NCBI GenBank assembly: GCA_050942695.1
Contig: JBMNNU010000057.1
Span: 1-14,451, forward strand
Direction: 5' to 3'
Source of the DNA: JBMNNU01 sp050942695
GTDB taxonomy: Bacteria; Chloroflexota; UBA6077
Length of the DNA: 14,451 nucleotides
Both the position numbers and the translations under genes were made by a program. Under the pieces are notes generated by a model. That model was not told the origin of the DNA. It worked only from the letters and a program-made list of their open reading frames with translations, and ran no database searches. This document shows positions 1-5,611 of the stretch, in pieces. Positions within the stretch are counted from its first letter, which is position 1. Every line of letters begins with the position of its first letter.

Positions 1-1108
1 GGGAGAATCCGGAGTGGGTGGCGCCATGCACCAACTCTTCGATGCTTGGATTCATGCTCTGGCCACCATGCACCACACCGGCAGCGCCCAGGTCGCGAAA
101 AACCCTCGCCAGACCGGATCCCATCGCGACCGCTACGGTGCCCACGCCGTCGACCTGAACCGCTTCTGATTGTTTTGCCACATCAAGGTAGGCGGTATGC
201 TGAAGCTGCATATTTTCAACCTTGACCTTCTCCAAAACACCGAAGCTAGACGCAACGTTCAAAACATCCCCTGGTTGATGGCTATGGACGTGCGCGTGCA
301 CGAGGTCCGGCTCCCCAACCACAATAACCGAGGTGCCTATCCCTTCCATTCGTTCACGCATCTCTTCGATAGGCAGATCGCGGCCTCTGATCAGCACCTC
401 TGTACAATAGCCGTAGTCGGCCTTAGCTTGGCTGGGAACAGGTTCGCTTGGCACCTTTCGAACCAATGATGCTTTAGACGGGGTACGCTCGCCGGTAACT
501 ACCATCATGAGCCCTTCCAACAGCAGAAGGTACCCCTGGCCTCCCGCATCAACCACCCCTGCTTCTTTCAAGGTTGGCAGCAGATCAGGGGTTCTCTCCA
601 ACGATCTGCGCCCTGCCTCTACTGCTTTCCGAAGAATGATACCTACATCCCGTTCTTCTTTCGCAGCCGCCACTGCGGCATCTGAGGACTCCCGCGCTAC
701 CGTCAGCATCGTACCTTCTACAGGCTTCCCTATCCCGCGGTAGGCGGTGTTCGCACCTTCCTTCAGGGCTGCAGCTAAACCCTGCCCATCCAACGTCATC
801 AGTGAATCGGCGGATCTCGAAATCCCCCTTAGAATCTGTGAAAGGATGACCCCGGAGTTGCCCCTTGCCCCCATAAGCGACCCATGCGCCGCAGCTTGCG
901 CAACTGCACAGAAATCCTCTTTGGATACTTTCGATACTTCTTCCAAAGCCGACTGTATCGTGAGCAGCATATTGGTGCCAGTATCACCATCAGGCACCGG
1001 GAACACATTCAGGGAATTGACCAGCTCTACGTTCTCTTCGAGGAGGGTTGACCCCATAGCCAGCATCTGGCGAAAATCGCTGCCGCTCACGCGCAGCCTG
1101 CTTACCAT
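1..1108 (-). CDS. fakA: FakA/YloV-like fatty acid kinase, DAK2 (DhaL) domain; partial, 3' end beyond left edge
   Basis: The frame stays open from an ATG at 1108 to the left edge (369 codons seen; the family is about 550 aa). Residues 35-47 carry the nucleotide/Mg-binding signature NVFPVPDGDTGTN and residues 80-91 carry GARGNSGVILSQ, both typical of the DhaL kinase domain. Further on are KPVEGTMLTVARE (about 128-140) and VDAGGQG (about 185-192). The middle domain shows GYCTE, a His-rich HVHSHQPGD and GGQSMNPS. In Bacillota, FakA phosphorylates fatty acids held by FakB proteins to feed phospholipid synthesis; the role here is transferred from that family. AGGA lies 5 nt before the ATG; a GTG at 1126 is an alternative start. 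It follows the Asp23/Gls24 gene on the same strand, as yloU-yloV does in Bacillus. The family assignment is secure; no FakB is in view. Confidence 0.93.
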   Translation of the reverse strand, partial: MVSRLRVSGSDFRQMLAMGSTLLEENVELVNSLNVFPVPDGDTGTNMLLTIQSALEEVSKVSKEDFCAVAQAAAHGSLMGARGNSGVILSQILRGISRSADSLMTLDGQGLAAALKEGANTAYRGIGKPVEGTMLTVARESSDAAVAAAKEERDVGIILRKAVEAGRRSLERTPDLLPTLKEAGVVDAGGQGYLLLLEGLMMVVTGERTPSKASLVRKVPSEPVPSQAKADYGYCTEVLIRGRDLPIEEMRERMEGIGTSVIVVGEPDLVHAHVHSHQPGDVLNVASSFGVLEKVKVENMQLQHTAYLDVAKQSEAVQVDGVGTVAVAMGSGLARVFRDLGAAGVVHGGQSMNPSIEELVHGATHSGFS

Positions 1109-1140
1109 TTTTTCCTGGTTGATCACTTCTCTTTCCGAAT

Positions 1141-1194
1141 AGGCGCAAGGCACAAGGAATTAGGCACAGGGCATAAAGAAACACCTTGTGCCTT
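1141..1194. repeat. Degenerate heptanucleotide repeat (AGGCACA type) with inverted arm
   Basis: Five 7-mers sit in register from 1141: AGGCGCA, AGGCACA, AGGAATT, AGGCACA, GGGCATA. An exact 11-nt inverted match then follows: AAGGCACAAGG (1147-1157) and CCTTGTGCCTT (1184-1194), which could form a hairpin with a 26-nt loop. It lies in the 100-nt spacer between the yloU-like gene and fakA. No T-run follows, so it is not a standard terminator. Confidence 0.7.
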
Positions 1195-1208
1195 TGTGTC
1201 TATGGCCT

Positions 1209-1583
1209 TCACGTTTTATCGCTGATACGCAGCCCCTGGACGTTGACGCTGACCTTAGCCACCGGCACACCGGTCGCCTTTTCCACAGCGAATTTCACAG
1301 CTTGAGCGATGTTACGCCCAACCTCGGAGATCCTGGTGCCATACTCCACGACTACGTAGAGATCGATGATGATCTGGTCATCCTTCAATCGCACCATTAC
1401 GCCCCGGTCTTGCTGCTCTCGCCTCAGGATTACCGCCAAGCCATCCTTCAGCCGCGTTGAAGCCATGCCAACAACCCCATAGGATCGGAGAGCGGCGTCC
1501 GCAGCAATCGTGGATATCGCTCGTTGGCTGACCTCTATTCGCCCGAGCTTCTCTATGCCGGGCATCTGTCTACCAGATGTCAT
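1209..1583 (-). CDS. Asp23/Gls24 family envelope-stress protein (YloU-like)
   Basis: A 124-aa protein. Its order matches the Asp23/Gls24 family: a short lead into GRIEVSQRAI, a small-residue stretch with YGVVGM, a basic segment (ILRREQQ), the hydrophobic DDQIIIDLYVVVEYG strand, then an amphipathic helix with KFAVEKATG and VSVNVQGLRI at the end. The family is cytosolic, often membrane-associated and tied to envelope or alkaline stress; molecular function is not settled. It starts at ATG 1583 with a weak AGG nearby; a second in-frame ATG at 1565 has no ribosome site. It is the first gene of a unit with fakA, driven by the TATAAT promoter at 1622-1650. The same pair lies beside rpmB in Bacillus. 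Confidence 0.9.
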   Translation of the reverse strand: MTSGRQMPGIEKLGRIEVSQRAISTIAADAALRSYGVVGMASTRLKDGLAVILRREQQDRGVMVRLKDDQIIIDLYVVVEYGTRISEVGRNIAQAVKFAVEKATGVPVAKVSVNVQGLRISDKT

Positions 1584-1597
1584 TAACCTGGCCTCGT

Positions 1598-1626
1598 TTG
1601 ATAAGGGTTAGAACGTGTGGTATTAT
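1598..1626 (+). promoter_or_regulatory. Sigma-70-type promoter for rpmB
   Basis: The -35 is TTGATA (1598-1603), the spacer 17 nt, and the -10 TATTAT (1621-1626) preceded by TG at 1618-1619 (extended -10). The start is expected near 1633, giving a leader of about 98 nt that contains the hairpin at 1656-1686. Confidence 0.7.
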
Positions 1627-1650
1627 AGCTTCGTTGAGTCGAAGCGTCGA
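1622..1650 (-). promoter_or_regulatory. Sigma-70-type promoter for the yloU-fakA unit
   Basis: On the minus strand the -10 is a perfect TATAAT (1627-1622) and the -35 is TCGACG (1650-1645, four of six consensus matches), with a 17-nt spacer. The predicted start is near 1615, about 30 nt before the ATG. Its -10 lies on the same bases as the -10 of the opposing rpmB promoter. Confidence 0.65.
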
Positions 1651-1655
1651 GACTT

Positions 1656-1686
1656 CAGGCAGGTTCTTCGTGAAGAAGCCTGCCTG
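1656..1686 (+). promoter_or_regulatory. Leader hairpin upstream of rpmB
   Basis: CAGGCAGGTTCTTC (1656-1669) pairs with GAAGAAGCCTGCCTG (1672-1686) through 14 pairs with one bulged base. A tetraloop forms if the innermost pair opens. It lies inside the predicted rpmB leader, ends about 45 nt before the TTG start and has no T-run. It may be an mRNA-stability or autoregulatory element; this is inference. Confidence 0.5.
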
Positions 1687-1730
1687 GTTTGCGAGTAGAC
1701 CGAATCTCAGGGAGCGAAGGGGGTGACAAG

Positions 1731-1913
1731 TTGCCTCTGTGCCAGATCTGTGGCAAAGGGGTCGGCTACGGTCACAACGTTAGCCACTCTAAACGCCGGA
1801 CCAATCGCCGGTGGTTGCCGAACATCCAAAAGACCAAGATCACACTGAACAACCAAACCGTGAGCGTTCGCATTTGCACCCGTTGTCTGCGGACCTTACA
1901 AAAGTCTGCGTAA
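1731..1913 (+). CDS. rpmB: 50S ribosomal protein bL28, zinc-finger type
   Basis: A 60-aa protein, the normal length for bL28. The family signature is clear: GKGVGYGHNVSHS near the N-terminus followed by KRRTNRRWLPNIQ. Two CxxC pairs, C4/C7 (CQIC) and C49/C52 (CTRC), mark the zinc-binding version. The start is taken as TTG 1731 because AAGGGGGTGA lies just upstream at proper spacing and the protein then begins at the conserved PLCQICGKG. A longer frame from 1689 would add 14 unrelated residues and lacks a ribosome site. bL28 sits in the large subunit near the E-site/L1 side. It is a single-gene unit with its own promoter and terminator, divergent from the yloU-like gene and convergent with rpe. 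Confidence 0.96.
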   Translation: MPLCQICGKGVGYGHNVSHSKRRTNRRWLPNIQKTKITLNNQTVSVRICTRCLRTLQKSA

Positions 1914-1933
1914 CCCCCTTCACGAACGACGAG

Positions 1934-1952
1934 GATTGGGGCCTCCCCAATC
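1934..1952. other. Perfect short palindrome after rpmB
   Basis: GATTGGGG (1934-1941), loop CCT, CCCCAATC (1945-1952): an 8-bp perfect stem about 20 nt after the rpmB stop. No T-run follows on either strand, so a terminator role is uncertain; it may protect mRNA 3' ends. Confidence 0.4.
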
Positions 1953-1974
1953 ATGTGGGAGTACGCTAACCCAA

Positions 1975-2008
1975 AGCCGGTGCTCGGGCACCGGCTCTAC
2001 TATTTTTT
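1975..2008 (+). terminator. Intrinsic terminator of rpmB
   Basis: AGCCGGTGC (1975-1983), tetraloop TCGG, GCACCGGCT (1988-1996), then CTACTA and six T (2003-2008). It ends transcription after rpmB before the convergent rpe. On the minus strand the T-tract is weak, so its use for rpe is less certain. Confidence 0.85.
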
Positions 2009-2042
2009 AGCGTTGACATTCACCACCTACTGCAACGTTCTA

Positions 2043-2714
2043 TTACAGGTCGATTTCGGAGATGGCGCGCCTCAGAGCCGCCAGATTATCGGCCACCGTG
2101 CCCCGTTGATTGAACACGCTGGAACCAGCTACCAACACTCTTGCTCCCGCCTCTACCAGCAGTCGGGCGTTATCAGGGCTTACTCCCCCATCCACCTCCA
2201 ACTCCGCTTGGATTCCTCTGTCTGCCATTATGGAGGCCAAACGCCTTACCTTGTCTACTGTGGAGGGGATCATTCTCTGGCCTCCGAAACCGGGGTTCAC
2301 AGTCATGACCAGCACAAGGTCCACCAGGTCCAGCACTTCCTCTAGCATCCCTATTGGAGTAGCTGGATTAAGAGATACTCCCACGCGTACATCGAGGGAT
2401 CGCAGCAAGGACAAAACGTAGTTTAGGTGTCTGCACGTTTCCTGGTGCACGGTAATGATATCGGCACCCGCCTCGGCAAACCGCGGCGCCAGTAACTCCG
2501 GCGACTCGATCATGAGATGGACATCCAGAGGCAGGGATGTGCTACGGCGCACAGCGGACACGATATCAGGCCCCATAGTGATGTTCGGAACGAATTGCCC
2601 ATCCATTATGTCAATATGGATGTAATCCGCACCGGCATCCTCTGCGGCCGCAACCTGCTCACCCAGGCGAGCGAAATCGGCGCTGAGTATCGATGGTGCA
2701 ATCTTTACCTTCAA
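2043..2714 (-). CDS. rpe: Ribulose-phosphate 3-epimerase
   Basis: A 223-aa TIM-barrel enzyme of normal family length that interconverts D-ribulose 5-phosphate and D-xylulose 5-phosphate in the pentose phosphate pathway. The N-terminal APSILSADF motif, HIDIMDGQFVPN (33-44), DVHLMI (64-69), VMTVNPGFGGQ (136-146) and EVDGGV (173-178) are all present. The metal-binding and catalytic set is complete: H33, D35, H66 and D175. It starts at TTG 2714, with GGAGG 5 nt upstream; the ATG just before it is out of frame. The heptanucleotide repeat at 2733-2834 separates it from rlmN upstream on the same strand. rpe sits near rpmB and rlmN in the equivalent Bacillus cluster. Confidence 0.97.
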   Translation of the reverse strand: MKVKIAPSILSADFARLGEQVAAAEDAGADYIHIDIMDGQFVPNITMGPDIVSAVRRSTSLPLDVHLMIESPELLAPRFAEAGADIITVHQETCRHLNYVLSLLRSLDVRVGVSLNPATPIGMLEEVLDLVDLVLVMTVNPGFGGQRMIPSTVDKVRRLASIMADRGIQAELEVDGGVSPDNARLLVEAGARVLVAGSSVFNQRGTVADNLAALRRAISEIDL

Positions 2715-2732
2715 TCATTCCTCCAAGTAATA

Positions 2733-2834
2733 GTGCTGAGTGCTGTTCTGAGTTCTGGGTTCTGAGTCCTTGCGTCCTGAGTCCTGTTCTAAGTGCTGAG
2801 CACTGAAAGCTATTTCCTTGTGCCTTGTGCTTAT
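2733..2834. repeat. Degenerate CTGRRTN/CCTTGTG heptanucleotide repeats
   Basis: The rpe-rlmN spacer is built of 7-mers on the plus strand such as CTGAGTG, CTGAGTT, CTGGGTT, CTGAGTC, CTGAGCA, CTGAAAG, then CCTTGTG CCTTGTG CTT. CTG recurs mostly every 7 nt, with a few breaks in register. The last part repeats CCTTGTGCCTT seen at 1184-1194; the first part matches the array at 5342-5479. Confidence 0.75.
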
Positions 2835-2842
2835 TCATCGGA

Positions 2843-3925
2843 TTACTTCGTCGAAGTGTATCTCAATTGCCCGCAAGCGGCCAATATATCCTGGCCTTTA
2901 GTCATGCGGAGGGTGCAGGGGATATGCGCCTCCTCGAGGGTACGCCGAAAAGCGGCGATCCTTTCCGGGCTGGATGGTTTTTGGGCAGGATCGAGCGTCT
3001 GGTTGAGCGGAATGAGATTCACGTGGCAAAGCTGGCCGGCGAGCAGCTTCGCCAATTGCCGCGCTTGAGCGACATCATCGTTCACCCCCCGAATGAGGGA
3101 ATACTCGTAGGTAACCCGTCGCCCCGTCTTTGCCATATAACGGGTGGCGGCAGCTAGAATTGTCGCTATTGGATAACGTTTGTTGATGGGCATCAGCCTG
3201 TCTCGCAACTGGTCTGTAGGAGCGTGCAGCGATATGGCCAGCCCGAGCGGCAGCCCCTCATCCGCCAGGCGATCGATCCCCGGCGCCAGGCCTGCTGTGG
3301 AGAGCGTTATCCGCCTCGCTCCCAGCCCCATCCCTTCTGGGTGAATCAGCAGCCGAATCGAGGACAGGACGGCATCGTAGTTCGCTAGAGGCTCTCCCAT
3401 CCCCATATAAACGACGTTGGTGATGTACCTCTGATCGCCCTTGCCCTGCCGGCCAGCGTCTCGCCGCAGCCACCGCTCGAAGCTGTAAACCTGCTCCACG
3501 ATCTCGCCAGGCGAAAGCTGCCGGACGAAGCCTACCTGCCCGGTTACGCAAAAGTTGCAACCCAGAGCGCAACCCATCTGGCTTGAAACACAAACCGTAT
3601 ATCGATCAGACTCATGGGTCGAGGCCGGGGACTCCATCAGCACAGCCTCCACTCTCTGCCCGTCATGCAACTGCAGTAACCGCTTCCTCGTAGTGCCGTC
3701 GGAAGACAGTAGCTCCTGGACGGTTACTATTCCCGCCACCGGGTATCGTTCGGCCAACAGGGATCTGAAGGCTTTAGGCAGATTCGCCATCCGGTTTGGA
3801 TCCGTTTCCAACCGTCCGTGCACCCAATGGAACAGTTGGCGGCCTCGGAAACGCGGTTGACCTAATTCTTCCGCCAACCGTTCCATAGCCGCCTGATCCA
3901 TGTCAGATAGATAATCCACGATCAC
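2843..3925 (-). CDS. rlmN: Dual-specificity RNA methyltransferase RlmN (23S rRNA A2503 / tRNA A37)
   Basis: A 360-aa radical-SAM methyltransferase that makes 2-methyladenosine at A2503 of 23S rRNA and, in several bacteria, A37 of tRNA. The CX3CX2C iron-sulfur motif is C119/C123/C126 (GCALGCNFC). The methyl-carrying and resolving cysteines match C351 (AACGQL) and C112 (VCVSSQMGC). The GMGEPL SAM-binding motif is at 175-180, and an N-terminal RNA-binding region includes FRGRQLFHWVHG. The GTG at 3925 has GAGGGG upstream; a second GTG at 3919 is almost equally good, with AGAGG 6 nt before it. It lies downstream of the fmt/YugP unit, separated by a terminator, and upstream of rpe. Confidence 0.97.
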   Translation of the reverse strand: MIVDYLSDMDQAAMERLAEELGQPRFRGRQLFHWVHGRLETDPNRMANLPKAFRSLLAERYPVAGIVTVQELLSSDGTTRKRLLQLHDGQRVEAVLMESPASTHESDRYTVCVSSQMGCALGCNFCVTGQVGFVRQLSPGEIVEQVYSFERWLRRDAGRQGKGDQRYITNVVYMGMGEPLANYDAVLSSIRLLIHPEGMGLGARRITLSTAGLAPGIDRLADEGLPLGLAISLHAPTDQLRDRLMPINKRYPIATILAAATRYMAKTGRRVTYEYSLIRGVNDDVAQARQLAKLLAGQLCHVNLIPLNQTLDPAQKPSSPERIAAFRRTLEEAHIPCTLRMTKGQDILAACGQLRYTSTK

Positions 3926-3962
3926 CCTCTCCCCTCTAGCTGATCAGGGTAGCTAAATACTA

Positions 3963-4009
3963 CTTTATAATAATAACAGTGCTCCCCAGGCGATGCCTTG
4001 GGGAGCACT
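3963..4009 (-). terminator. Intrinsic terminator of the fmt-YugP unit
   Basis: Read on the minus strand, AGTGCTCCCCAAGGC (4009-3995) pairs with GCCTGGGGAGCACT (3991-3978) around a 3-nt loop, with one bulged base. The T-rich tail GTTATTATTATAAAG follows. It starts 30 nt after the stop at 4039 and insulates rlmN. Confidence 0.75.
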
Positions 4010-4038
4010 CTATCTGCGGTTAGATATCGCTCCTGAAC

Positions 4039-4392
4039 CTAGTCTTCCCGGCGACCCACCAGGATCCAGACGAAGTACAACAGGTTTCCGAGGGCCTGGG
4101 CGACCGCGGCCACATAGGTAAGAGCTGCCGCCTGAAGCACTGCCTCGGCGCCCTTGTACTCCTCTACACTGACTAAACCGTTGCTCTTGAGCAGAGCCAG
4201 CGCCCGGTTGCTGGCGTTGAACTCCACCGGCAAGGTCACCAGGGCAAATACCAGGCCTAGGGAAAATAGCCCTATCCCTAACCATGCCAGGCCGCTCATT
4301 CCGATTATGAGACCGCCAAAGAAGAACAGAAATCCGAGAGTAGATCCCAGGTTCACAGCCGGCACCAGTGCTCCCCTCAGCTTTAGAGGCAT
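4039..4392 (-). CDS. N-terminally truncated YugP-like zinc metallopeptidase (membrane part only; possible pseudogene)
   Basis: A 117-aa protein matching the C-terminal half of YugP-type membrane peptidases (Zn_peptidase_2). It begins at the PLKLRGALVP segment that normally follows the active site and continues with two membrane helices (about 15-33 and 36-55), LVTLPVEFNAS, GAEAVLQAAALTYVAA and a last helix (about 92-112). Full-length members are about 225 aa. The N-terminal half with the HEXXH zinc site is absent, because the frame meets the fmt stop codon two codons before the ATG, in the same frame. The ribosome site is poor. The fmt to YugP to rlmN order is seen in clostridial-type clusters, so this looks like an in-place truncation. 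With no catalytic His-Glu-His set it cannot be a peptidase; it is a relic or a non-catalytic membrane protein. Confidence 0.75.
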   Translation of the reverse strand: MPLKLRGALVPAVNLGSTLGFLFFFGGLIIGMSGLAWLGIGLFSLGLVFALVTLPVEFNASNRALALLKSNGLVSVEEYKGAEAVLQAAALTYVAAVAQALGNLLYFVWILVGRRED

Positions 4393-4398
4393 GTAACT

Positions 4399-5328
4399 CT
4401 ATTCCAAACAGCTTCCTACAAAATCTCTGTGCCCCGCCAGGAACTGCCGGACCCCAAGGGTCTTCCCACCCTCCAGGGCTAGCTCCTTGAGGACCAGCAC
4501 ACCCCTACCCGTAGCCACACCTATCTCCTTGCCAGCGCCTAGGGCAACAACCGTCCCCGGCTTCTCCATTACAAGGAGAGTATCCTCGGGCCAGCAGGAG
4601 ACCACCTTGAGCAGCTTTCCCTTCCAGCGGGTAAAGGTGCCGGGCCATGGCCTGTAAGCCCGGTTGGCTCGCCAGATCTGCCGCGCCGGTAGCGACCAGT
4701 CGATCGCGCCGTCCCCCTTTTTTATCATCGGCGCGTAAGTAGCCTGATCCGGGTCCTGGATAACCGGCTTTATCGATCCATCGAGATAGAAAGGGAGCGT
4801 GGCTATCAACAGCGCCGCGCCGGACCGGGATAGCCGAATTTCTAGCTCTGGGGCTTCGTCGACATCCTCGATGCGGGTGAGGCTCTGCGCGATGATTGGC
4901 CCCGTATCCAAACCGGCCTCCATCAGCATGAGGCTGACGCCGGTGAACTCATCACCGGCCAACAGGGACGCCTGGATCGGCGCAGCCCCTCTCCAACGGG
5001 GTAGAAGGGAGCCGTGTACGTTGATGCACCCCTTAGTTGGGATATCCAGAACAGTTTGAGGCAAGATTTGGCCGTAGGCGGCCACCACCATCAGATCCGG
5101 TTGAAGCCCCTTCAACTGTTCCACCGCTTCTGGAGCCCTCACCCTCTCAGGGCACAGCACCGGCAGTCCCAGCCGTTCCGCCGCTACCATGGTAGGTGGG
5201 GGAGTAATCTTTCGGTTGCGGCCCGCCGGCCTGGGTGGCTGTGTTATCACCCCTACCAGGTGGTAACCCTCCCCTGCTAGAGCCTCGAGAGATGGCACCG
5301 CAAAAGCTCCCGACCCCATGAAGACCAC
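4399..5328 (-). CDS. fmt: Methionyl-tRNA formyltransferase
   Basis: Transfers a formyl group from 10-formyltetrahydrofolate to initiator Met-tRNA. Counting from GTG 5328 the protein is 309 aa, close to the usual 310-320. Visible are FMGSGAFAVPSLEAL (3-17), VVAAYGQILP (81-90), the catalytic NVHGSLLPRWRGA (103-115) with N103 and H105, D141 in LDTGPI, and the C-terminal OB-type domain ending in FLAGHRDFVGS. The start is unclear: GTG 5328 preserves most of the first Rossmann strand but has no clear ribosome site. ATG 5319 has AAGGTGG at 5 nt but cuts that strand away. The frame also stays open through the heptad array up to ATG 5493 (AGGA at good spacing) and 5508. Six bases separate it from the truncated YugP gene downstream; it is divergent from radC. 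Confidence 0.95.
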   Translation of the reverse strand: MVFMGSGAFAVPSLEALAGEGYHLVGVITQPPRPAGRNRKITPPPTMVAAERLGLPVLCPERVRAPEAVEQLKGLQPDLMVVAAYGQILPQTVLDIPTKGCINVHGSLLPRWRGAAPIQASLLAGDEFTGVSLMLMEAGLDTGPIIAQSLTRIEDVDEAPELEIRLSRSGAALLIATLPFYLDGSIKPVIQDPDQATYAPMIKKGDGAIDWSLPARQIWRANRAYRPWPGTFTRWKGKLLKVVSCWPEDTLLVMEKPGTVVALGAGKEIGVATGRGVLVLKELALEGGKTLGVRQFLAGHRDFVGSCLE

Positions 5329-5341
5329 CTTAGGGCGAGTG

Positions 5342-5479
5342 CTGGGCGCTGAGTGCCGAGTCCTGAATCCTGCGTACGGTTCTGGGTTCTGGGTTCTGGG
5401 TTCTGGGTATCCAGTCCCGAATGCTGAGTGCTGAGTGCTGAGTGCTGAGTGCTGAAAGCTGAAAGCTGAAGGCTGATGC
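5342..5479. repeat. Heptanucleotide repeat array, consensus CTGRRTN
   Basis: Five in-register 7-mers (5342-5376) are followed by a 5-nt slip and then 14 consecutive in-register 7-mers (5382-5479). These include CTGGGTT three times and CTGGGTA once (5382-5409), two diverged units (5410-5423), CTGAGTG four times (5424-5451), CTGAAAG twice, CTGAAGG and CTGATGC. The minus strand reads as CAGCACT/CAGAACC units and contains no stop codon in the fmt frame. It lies in the predicted fmt leader, just 5' of the conserved fmt coding part. Confidence 0.85.
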
Positions 5480-5493
5480 CCTTTACTTATCAT

Positions 5494-5520
5494 GTCCGTC
5501 CTGTCCATCCTGTCTATCCT
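5494..5520. repeat. Three tandem 9-mers, GTCCATCCT type
   Basis: GTCCGTCCT, GTCCATCCT and GTCTATCCT are adjacent. The unit is 9 nt, distinct from the 7-nt array 15 nt away. On the minus strand it supplies the AGGACGG just before ATG 5493. Confidence 0.65.
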
Positions 5521-5546
5521 GCTAAACCGTCCCCGCGCCCCTCTAC

Positions 5547-5555
5547 ATCATACCA
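5547..5555 (-). promoter_or_regulatory. Possible extended -10 for fmt
   Basis: The minus strand reads TGG then TATGAT (5555-5547). No convincing -35 is seen. If used, transcription would start near 5540 and the fmt leader would contain the whole heptad array. Confidence 0.35.
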
Positions 5556-5564
5556 CTTCGTATG

Positions 5565-5573
5565 TGCTATACT
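5565..5573 (+). promoter_or_regulatory. Extended -10 promoter for radC
   Basis: TGC followed by TATACT (5568-5573, five of six consensus) forms an extended -10. The -35 region is poor. The predicted start near 5580 gives a leader of about 32 nt to the GTG of radC. Confidence 0.5.
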
Positions 5574-5611
5574 CCCGTAGGCTTCTACATGTAACAGGAG
5601 GTGGCGGTACA

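Noticed and set aside
1..1142. Plus-strand frames (99, 78 and 131 codons) at the left edge
   Set aside because: They are antisense to the clear fakA frame, which carries the DAK2 motifs throughout.
5342..5479. CRISPR-like or minisatellite array
   Set aside because: The units are 7 nt with no spacers and no cas genes, so it is a simple heptad array, not CRISPR.
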